From positions 1 through 10,550 of the forward strand of contig JAEUSC010000043.1 of the NCBI GenBank assembly GCA_016789035.1: a stretch of DNA of 10,550 bases, given 5' to 3'. Each line of letters starts with the position of its first letter. Within the stretch, counting starts at the first letter, position 1. Below, piece by piece: positions 6,875 through 10,550 of this stretch. This DNA comes from Candidatus Omnitrophota bacterium (GTDB taxonomy: Bacteria > Omnitrophota > Gorgyraeia > Zapsychrales > Fredricksoniimonadaceae). The position numbers and the translations under genes are program-made. The notes beneath the pieces are model-generated. The model was not told the DNA's origin, made no database searches, and worked only from the letters and a program-made list of their open reading frames with translations.

Positions 6875-6887
6875 AGTTAGGATCAAC

Positions 6888-7322
6888 CTACTGAGTTAAA
6901 TTAATTAACGCTTGCAGGCCCAGGCAGTAACTATCTACCCCCAGTCCGGTGATTTGTCCATGGGTGGCAGGCGCCGTTAGCGATTTCTGACGAAAATCTT
7001 CCCGTTTATAGATATTGGAAAGGTGAACTTCAACGGCAGGAATTTTTACCGCAGATAAGGCATCGCGAATCGCAATGCTGGTGTGTGTATAAGCGGCAGG
7101 ATTGATCAATATAGCCGAAAAATGATTAGCGGACTGTCCGATAGCGTCCACAATATTACCTTCATGATTGGACTGCAGGATTTCCAACTGAAATCCTTGC
7201 GAACTGGCCAGCTTGTTTAACCGATCGTTAATCTCAGAAAGGGTGATTTTGCCGTAAATTTCCGTCTCACGCTGGCCAAGCAAGTTCAGATTCGGGCCAT
7301 GGATGACAAGTATCTTTCTCAA
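6888..7322 (-). CDS. aroQ: 3-dehydroquinate dehydratase, type II
   Basis: AroQ converts 3-dehydroquinate to 3-dehydroshikimate in the shikimate pathway. The 144-residue product has normal length for the dodecameric type II enzyme. Landmarks are [16 protein letters not shown] (9-24), with the flexible-lid arginine R18 and catalytic tyrosine Y23. These are followed by SNHEGNIVD (51-59), [17 protein letters not shown] (73-89) and VEVHLSN (97-103), with E98 and H100, then R107 and R111 in KREDFR. The start is a TTG at 7320-7322, supported by an ideal GGAGG 5 bases upstream and by the family's usual [13 protein letters not shown] opening. No ATG alternative exists nearby. It sits 45 bases after the Trm112-like gene and 13 bases before the M24 peptidase. 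Other shikimate genes are absent from the window. Confidence 0.96.
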   Translation of the reverse strand: MRKILVIHGPNLNLLGQRETEIYGKITLSEINDRLNKLASSQGFQLEILQSNHEGNIVDAIGQSANHFSAILINPAAYTHTSIAIRDALSAVKIPAVEVHLSNIYKREDFRQKSLTAPATHGQITGLGVDSYCLGLQALINLTQ

Positions 7323-7327
7323 AGAGA

Positions 7328-7332
7328 CCTCC
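7328..7332 (-). promoter_or_regulatory. Ribosome binding site of the TTG-started aroQ
   Basis: Minus-strand GGAGG is 5 bases before the TTG at 7320-7322. It is one of the strongest Shine-Dalgarno matches in the window and may compensate for the weak start codon. Confidence 0.75.
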
Positions 7333-7367
7333 GTTTTATCAAACTATGGGCTAAGCACCCCGTATTT

Positions 7368-7523
7368 TTATTTTTCGGCTTCATCAACTAACAAAACCGG
7401 TATGCCGTTTTTAATGGGATACTTTCTGTGGCACTCCTGACAAACAATCTTTTCTTCGACGCAGGACACTTTCCCCTGGCAAGCCGGACACGCCAATATT
7501 GCTAATAAATCCTTATCAATCAT
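7368..7523 (-). CDS. Trm112 family small zinc-binding protein
   Basis: This short gene encodes 51 residues. It begins MIDKDLLAILACPACQ and has two cysteine pairs: C12 and C15 (CPAC), and C28 and C31 (CQEC). It ends with KYPIKNGIPVLLVDEAEK. The layout DxxLLxxLxCPxC, CxxC, YPIxxGIPVLL is that of the Trm112/YcaR family. In eukaryotes and archaea, members of this family activate methyltransferases. In proteobacteria the YcaR type is often encoded beside lpxK and kdsB. The bacterial role is not settled. The ATG at 7521-7523 is the only start, since an in-frame TGA lies four codons upstream. No clear Shine-Dalgarno is present, so translation may depend on the DUF1844 gene ending 26 bases before. 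The cysteines probably hold one zinc ion. C21 is an additional unpaired cysteine. Confidence 0.88.
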   Translation of the reverse strand: MIDKDLLAILACPACQGKVSCVEEKIVCQECHRKYPIKNGIPVLLVDEAEK

Positions 7524-7549
7524 AATAAAAACTCAACGGCTACGCTCGA

Positions 7550-7936
7550 TTATCCCGTAATCTCGCCACCATTTTCCCTTTTTAAAACCTCCATGAATTT
7601 CACCTGTAATTCGTAGATCGCCCCATTAAGAAGCTTATCTTCCTGTTCCGTCAGATTCCCCTTGGTTTTTTCACGAAGCAATATCAGCGTATCAATCAAA
7701 AATTTGGACTGAGATAAATTCTTTTCTGGCTGTTCGGTGACCGGGTTGGGAATCTCACCCATAAAAATCAAAGCCTGAAAGCCAAGGCTTGCCACATAAT
7801 TAGAGAAATTCAGCTCTTCTCCCTGATCGCCCTGAGCCGGCGCTTGACCCTCAGTTTCTTCCTGCCCAAAGATATGGACCTTTTCATTTTCGACTGAATT
7901 CTTCCAGGATTCATCAATAAATTTATCGCTATCCAT
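7550..7936 (-). CDS. DUF1844 domain-containing protein
   Basis: The 128-residue product has an acidic, probably disordered N-terminal third (about 1-40) and a compact helical domain at about 42-118. It contains NFSNYVASLGFQALIFMGEI at 43-62, PNPVTEQPEKNLSQSKFLID at 63-82 and LTEQEDKLLNGAIYELQVKF at 95-114. This pattern (FSxFVxSLxxxALxxMGxIPxP, then AKxxIDxLxxLxxKTKGNLxxxExxLL) is the DUF1844 family, found in planctomycetes, deltaproteobacteria, acidobacteria and related groups. The function is unknown. There are no signal peptide or membrane segments. I start at the ATG at 7934-7936 because AAAGGGG stands 6 bases upstream. A GTG at 7955-7957 would add seven residues. A possible promoter lies in the 72 bases between this gene and the TonB-like gene, so it may head a transcript with the Trm112-like gene and aroQ. 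Confidence 0.85.
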   Translation of the reverse strand: MDSDKFIDESWKNSVENEKVHIFGQEETEGQAPAQGDQGEELNFSNYVASLGFQALIFMGEIPNPVTEQPEKNLSQSKFLIDTLILLREKTKGNLTEQEDKLLNGAIYELQVKFMEVLKRENGGEITG

Positions 7937-7942
7937 CCCTAA

Positions 7943-7949
7943 CCCCTTT
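7943..7949 (-). promoter_or_regulatory. Ribosome binding site deciding the DUF1844 start
   Basis: Minus-strand AAAGGGG is 6 bases before the ATG at 7934-7936. It lies inside the longer frame opened by GTG at 7955-7957 and therefore favours the shorter protein. Confidence 0.6.
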
Positions 7950-7983
7950 GTTATCACATCTGATTAAAAATTGAGACCCAGCT

Positions 7984-8012
7984 ACCTTAACATTGCGGGT
8001 TTACACTGTCAA
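7984..8012 (-). promoter_or_regulatory. Candidate sigma70-type promoter upstream of DUF1844
   Basis: A perfect -35 hexamer, TTGACA, occupies 8007-8012 on the minus strand, overlapping the TonB-like gene's stop. Seventeen bases later is TAAGGT (7984-7989), a weak -10 with three of six consensus bases including the outer TA and T. The site sits in one of the few real gaps in the cluster and would drive DUF1844, the Trm112-like gene and perhaps aroQ onward. The weak -10 makes this tentative. Confidence 0.3.
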
Positions 8013-8710
8013 TTCCCCGCATAAGCCTCATCTTTCATTTGAAAAGAAATCACAACATTAAATGTTAATTCAGGATAGTTGAGCTCTTTAGGAAACGGCG
8101 GAAAAGGAGCAGCTTCTTTTACGCTCTTTAAACCTATCGTGCGTAAAAACTGCTGGGCCGTTGTCCGGTTTTCCAGAATCTGCAGCTCCTTTAATACTCC
8201 ATCGTTAGTCAAAATAAAAGTTAAATAAACCTCCCCGATATAGTTATCCGAATAGTTAAAGTACGCGCGCTGCTTAATTCTTGCCCTGACCAAGGAATAA
8301 TAATTCGCATAATTCGGGTTATTGATTTTTTCAGACTGGACCGCCGGGACATACACAGTCTTTTTGGCCATCGCGTTAAATGACCTTACTTTTTCCGGAG
8401 TACGTTCATACATCTTTAAGGCATCCGGCTTTTCAATATGTTCTTTAACCAGCGCGACTGAAGACAAGGAATCTGTCAGAGTGATCTTTTCCGCCTTTGC
8501 CGCCTTATCAACGGACTTGTCCTGACGCCGTTTTGTCTGAGGCTGAGGCTTGATGGTTTTGTATACGACTTCTATTTTCTTTTTTCTCACAAGCGCAGTA
8601 CTCTTACCCTTGATAATTGCGGAACCTCCCACAACAGTCAAATGAACGAAAAGCGAAATAAGCAACGCCGCATAGAAAAGATCTTCCTTACAAAATAACT
8701 TCTTAATCAT
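8009..8710 (-). CDS. TonB-like energy transducer
   Basis: The 233-residue protein has a short positive N-terminus, one membrane anchor at about 11-33 and a lysine- and glutamine-rich periplasmic stretch (about 34-130). A C-terminal TonB-type domain follows at about 134-225, containing YYSLVRARIKQRAY (137-150), GEVYLTFILTNDGVLKELQI (159-178) and APFPPFP (201-207). TonB links the inner-membrane ExbB-ExbD motor to outer-membrane receptors. The anchor has S19-L-F-V-H23, matching the SxxxH motif (S16, H20 of E. coli TonB) needed for ExbBD energisation. The usual long proline-rich rod is reduced to a short KPQPQ segment, so its periplasmic reach is probably limited. No exbB, exbD or receptor gene is in the window. 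The ATG overlaps the glycosyltransferase stop by 8 bases, with GGGAG about 10 bases upstream. A role in envelope trafficking other than uptake is possible. Confidence 0.8.
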   Translation of the reverse strand: MIKKLFCKEDLFYAALLISLFVHLTVVGGSAIIKGKSTALVRKKKIEVVYKTIKPQPQTKRRQDKSVDKAAKAEKITLTDSLSSVALVKEHIEKPDALKMYERTPEKVRSFNAMAKKTVYVPAVQSEKINNPNYANYYSLVRARIKQRAYFNYSDNYIGEVYLTFILTNDGVLKELQILENRTTAQQFLRTIGLKSVKEAAPFPPFPKELNYPELTFNVVISFQMKDEAYAGN

Positions 8711-9371
8711 CAGATCTTAGCTCCCGCAGTAGATATTTGAAAAAACGAATAGTATCTTTGACCGGTCGAATTTTGCTTTGCTCATCTTCATATATGGTTT
8801 GAACAGGAACCGAGTCAATCTTAAGACCCTTTTTACTGGCTTTGATCAAAATTTCCGACTCAATCTCAAAATTGGTTGAATTAAGCTTGATATTACGCAG
8901 AACTTCGCAGCTAATGAGACGATAGCCGCACTGCGAATCTGCAACTCTTTGCCGGCATACCAAAGAAATCATCCAAGACATAACAACATTTGTCATCTTA
9001 CGGACAAAAGGCATATTCCGGTTATTGGCCATACGATTTCCGTTAATCACACTGGCCCGGGTCGTTTTGTAGTGTTCAATAAATGCCGGTAAATCCTCCG
9101 GAGAATGCTGGCCATCACCGTCCATAATGATAAGCGCATCGTATACCTGTGAAAGGATATATTCAAATCCCTTTCGTAACGCATTACCTTTTCCTCCACA
9201 CGGAGAAATGGTAATCACGCGCGCCTTCTTGCTTTCGGCAATTGAGCCGGTGGCATCCGTTGAACCGTCATTGACAACAACAACATCCAGCCCAAGATGT
9301 TTGACTTGTTCAACTAATCGGCCAATGGCCTGGGCCTCATTATGGCAAGGGATCAAGACACAGATTTTCAT
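8703..9371 (-). CDS. Family 2 glycosyltransferase, dolichol-phosphate mannosyltransferase-like
   Basis: This 222-residue cytoplasmic enzyme has a GT-A fold and probably moves a sugar from a nucleotide donor to a polyprenyl phosphate. It opens with MKICVLIPCHNEAQAIG. The nucleotide-binding VVVNDGSTDATG is at 31-42, and PCGGKGNALRKGFEY is at 57-71. The DxD-type metal site MDGDGQHSPED lies at 83-93, and the acceptor-site motif DSQCGYRLIS at 145-154. FEIESEILIKA (168-178) and the SKIRPVKDTIRFFKYLLRE tail (199-217) are typical of DPM1-like enzymes. There is no C-terminal membrane domain. The ATG at 9369-9371 overlaps the acyltransferase TGA as ATGA. An upstream start at 9401 would add an unconserved leader inside the acyltransferase gene. 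Context suggests a sugar for lipopolysaccharide or another envelope glycolipid. Donor and acceptor cannot be determined. Confidence 0.9.
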   Translation of the reverse strand: MKICVLIPCHNEAQAIGRLVEQVKHLGLDVVVVNDGSTDATGSIAESKKARVITISPCGGKGNALRKGFEYILSQVYDALIIMDGDGQHSPEDLPAFIEHYKTTRASVINGNRMANNRNMPFVRKMTNVVMSWMISLVCRQRVADSQCGYRLISCEVLRNIKLNSTNFEIESEILIKASKKGLKIDSVPVQTIYEDEQSKIRPVKDTIRFFKYLLRELRSDD

Positions 9372-10231
9372 TTGATCCAAAACTCCCGAAACATCAACCA
9401 CTGCCCCGGAAACCGCCTGATTTTTTCTTCAACCACAGTGATATATCGGCTGATCGTTGTCTTTAGAACATCATCGGACACGATTTGATCACCAACAACA
9501 GGCGGATAAACTGGCGGATAAAATGATAACGTATAACCACCATCCTCATTGTACAAAAAAAATGAAGGAATAATGCCAGCACCGGTTTTAATAGAAAGAA
9601 CTGCCGGCCCCTTGGGCAACAACGTCGGATATCCCAAGAAATTCATAACAACCCCGTGCGTTCCAAAGTCGCGGTCAGCTACAAGCGCAACCGATTCATT
9701 TTCCTTAAGTTTCTCCAAAAACTTGCGGACGGCATTCTGAGGCGAAACAACAGAGATGCCGCATTTTTCGCGCTGCTGATTAAAAAGATCATTAACCAGA
9801 TTGTGTTTATGCGGTAAAGCAACGGCAAGAACCGGAAACCCTAATTTACGCATAACATTTCCGCCCAGCTCCCAGTTGCCGATATGCGCGGTCACAACAA
9901 TGGCACCCTTGCCTCGGGCCAAAACTTCCTTCATGTGGTCCAACCCCTCGCATTTTACCTTCTTTGCGATAAAACTATCATCAACATCCTTGACCATCCG
10001 AAAAAACTCAACCAAATAACGGCCAAAGTTACGAAACACATCTCGCACAAGCTTCTCATCAACTTTGTCTTGATTTAGGATCTTGCAGATATTGGCCCGT
10101 ACATTGCGCCTATCAACAAAAGAAACGGCATACTGCAAGTCAGAAAGGCATCGCGCGAAAGCATAAGCAACTTGCAAGGGAAGGAAATTTACAATCCATT
10201 GTCCTATTTTATAAAGTAAAAATCTCAACAT
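9368..10231 (-). CDS. LpxL/HtrB-type lysophospholipid acyltransferase (lipid A acyltransferase family)
   Basis: The 287-residue protein belongs to the LPLAT superfamily branch of lipid A late acyltransferases, which add a secondary acyl chain at the inner face of the inner membrane. The catalytic HxxxxE motif is HIGNWE at 116-121 (H116, E121), preceded by a conserved RGKGAIVVTA segment (106-115). VALVADRDFG (181-190) and LPKGPAVLSIKTGAGIIPSF (205-224) match later blocks of the family. The C-terminal PGQWLMFREFW (275-285) corresponds to the usual PxQWxWxHxRF region. The N-terminal hydrophobic stretch (about 4-25) probably anchors the enzyme. The ATG at 10229-10231 comes 19 bases after the preceding GT28 gene and lacks an obvious Shine-Dalgarno. 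The product may act on lipid A, or on another lipid such as an ornithine-type or phosphatidylinositol-mannoside-type lipid, since the acceptor cannot be read from sequence. Confidence 0.9.
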   Translation of the reverse strand: MLRFLLYKIGQWIVNFLPLQVAYAFARCLSDLQYAVSFVDRRNVRANICKILNQDKVDEKLVRDVFRNFGRYLVEFFRMVKDVDDSFIAKKVKCEGLDHMKEVLARGKGAIVVTAHIGNWELGGNVMRKLGFPVLAVALPHKHNLVNDLFNQQREKCGISVVSPQNAVRKFLEKLKENESVALVADRDFGTHGVVMNFLGYPTLLPKGPAVLSIKTGAGIIPSFFLYNEDGGYTLSFYPPVYPPVVGDQIVSDDVLKTTISRYITVVEEKIRRFPGQWLMFREFWIK

Positions 10232-10250
10232 GGCTTAATAAAACGTTGGA

Positions 10251-10550
10251 TTATTTAGATCCTGCCAGCGCCATGGTTTGAGGCGGCAGGGAAACGACCA
10301 AGTCTGCAATATCTTTGGCTGCAGAAGGCCTGCCATGGTCATAAGCAGCCTTACGCATAGAAGCAAGCCGTTGGGGAGAACTTAATAAATCCTGTACTTC
10401 GTGGGCAATCTGATCAACATCATCCACCCGCAGGGCAATTCCTTTTTTGATAAGAAAGTCCGTATTTAACATTTCTTGACCCGGAATGGGATTCACAATG
10501 ATCATCGGAAGCCCTTTGGCTAGAGATTCCGATGTGGTCATTCCCCCGGG
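10251..10550 (-). CDS. GT28-family glycosyltransferase, C-terminal end (5' end outside window)
   Basis: The reading frame is open to the window edge, and 99 C-terminal residues are visible. They begin PGGMTTSESLAKGLPMII, followed by NPIPGQEMLNTDFL. This is the acceptor and nucleotide-sugar binding end of MurG-like enzymes, and matches the processive diacylglycerol glucosyltransferase/MGDG synthase subgroup (PGGLTTSEALAKGLPMI, PIPGQE) better than MurG itself. The internal methionine at 10539-10541 is not the start, because the conserved PGG precedes it in frame. The remaining region (VDQIAHEVQDLLSSPQRL, then a helical tail) is the usual end of the domain. Such enzymes are cytoplasmic-face membrane-associated and transfer a hexose to diacylglycerol or a similar lipid. 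Next downstream are a lipid acyltransferase and a GT2 enzyme, which agrees with glycolipid assembly. Confidence 0.85.
   Translation of the reverse strand, partial: PGGMTTSESLAKGLPMIIVNPIPGQEMLNTDFLIKKGIALRVDDVDQIAHEVQDLLSSPQRLASMRKAAYDHGRPSAAKDIADLVVSLPPQTMALAGSK

Noticed and set aside
7323..7367. Possible terminator between the Trm112-like gene and aroQ
   Set aside because: Only three base pairs can form around GGGG and GCCC, with no following uridine run.
9372..9401. Ten-residue extension of the GT2 enzyme
   Set aside because: The family starts at the MKICVLIP strand, and the ATGA junction at 9368-9371 supports the internal ATG.
1..10550. CRISPR arrays, insertion sequences, tRNA or rRNA genes, toxin-antitoxin or defence modules
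   Set aside because: No regularly spaced repeats, terminal inverted repeats, transposase motifs or RNA-gene signatures were seen. Nearly the whole window is accounted for by ordinary metabolic, translation and envelope genes.

Overview
The window is a dense, single-direction gene cluster: all 15 protein genes that I can support lie on the minus strand, so transcription runs from position 10550 towards 1. The largest gap between genes is about 83 bases, and neighbours often overlap by 1 to 17 bases. Heptose synthesis genes, an LpxL-type acyltransferase and a TonB-like protein point to a bacterium with an outer membrane and lipopolysaccharide. Base composition is moderate and does not change visibly along the window. 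An Asp23/AmaP pair, a DUF1844 protein, a Trm112-like protein and a divergent 6-phosphofructokinase in one place would suit an uncultured lineage such as Omnitrophota or a deltaproteobacterial-type group. That placement is inference only.

Following transcription, positions 10550-8009 hold an envelope block: the C-terminal end of a GT28 (MurG/diacylglycerol-glucosyltransferase-like) enzyme, a lipid A-type acyltransferase, a DPM1-like GT2 glycosyltransferase and a TonB-like protein. The last three overlap. A consensus -35 box lies at the end of the TonB-like gene and may start a new transcript. Positions 7936-6888 hold DUF1844, a 51-residue Trm112-like zinc protein and aroQ.

Positions 6874-2387 hold an M24 aminopeptidase, EF-P, AccB, AccC, an Asp23/Gls24 protein and an AmaP-like membrane protein. 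The order aroQ, M24 peptidase, efp, accB, accC, Asp23-family matches the Bacillus subtilis yqhS-yqhT-efp-accB-accC-yqhY backbone without the sporulation genes inserted there. Finally, positions 2352-1 hold a phosphofructokinase with an unusual active site, gmhA, a stand-alone heptose-1-phosphate nucleotidyltransferase (RfaE2/HldE C-terminal type), and the start of a thiamine gene whose N-terminal domain resembles ThiD2.

Functionally, the window joins fatty-acid synthesis (AccBC), outer-membrane lipid assembly (acyltransferase, glycosyltransferases, heptose genes), translation support (EF-P, Trm112-like) and central metabolism. I found no CRISPR array, mobile element, RNA gene, toxin-antitoxin or defence system, and no convincing intrinsic terminator. 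The points most worth a second look are the phosphofructokinase active site, the coupling of the Asp23/AmaP pair to AccC, the TonB-like protein without ExbBD nearby, and the EF-P loop.
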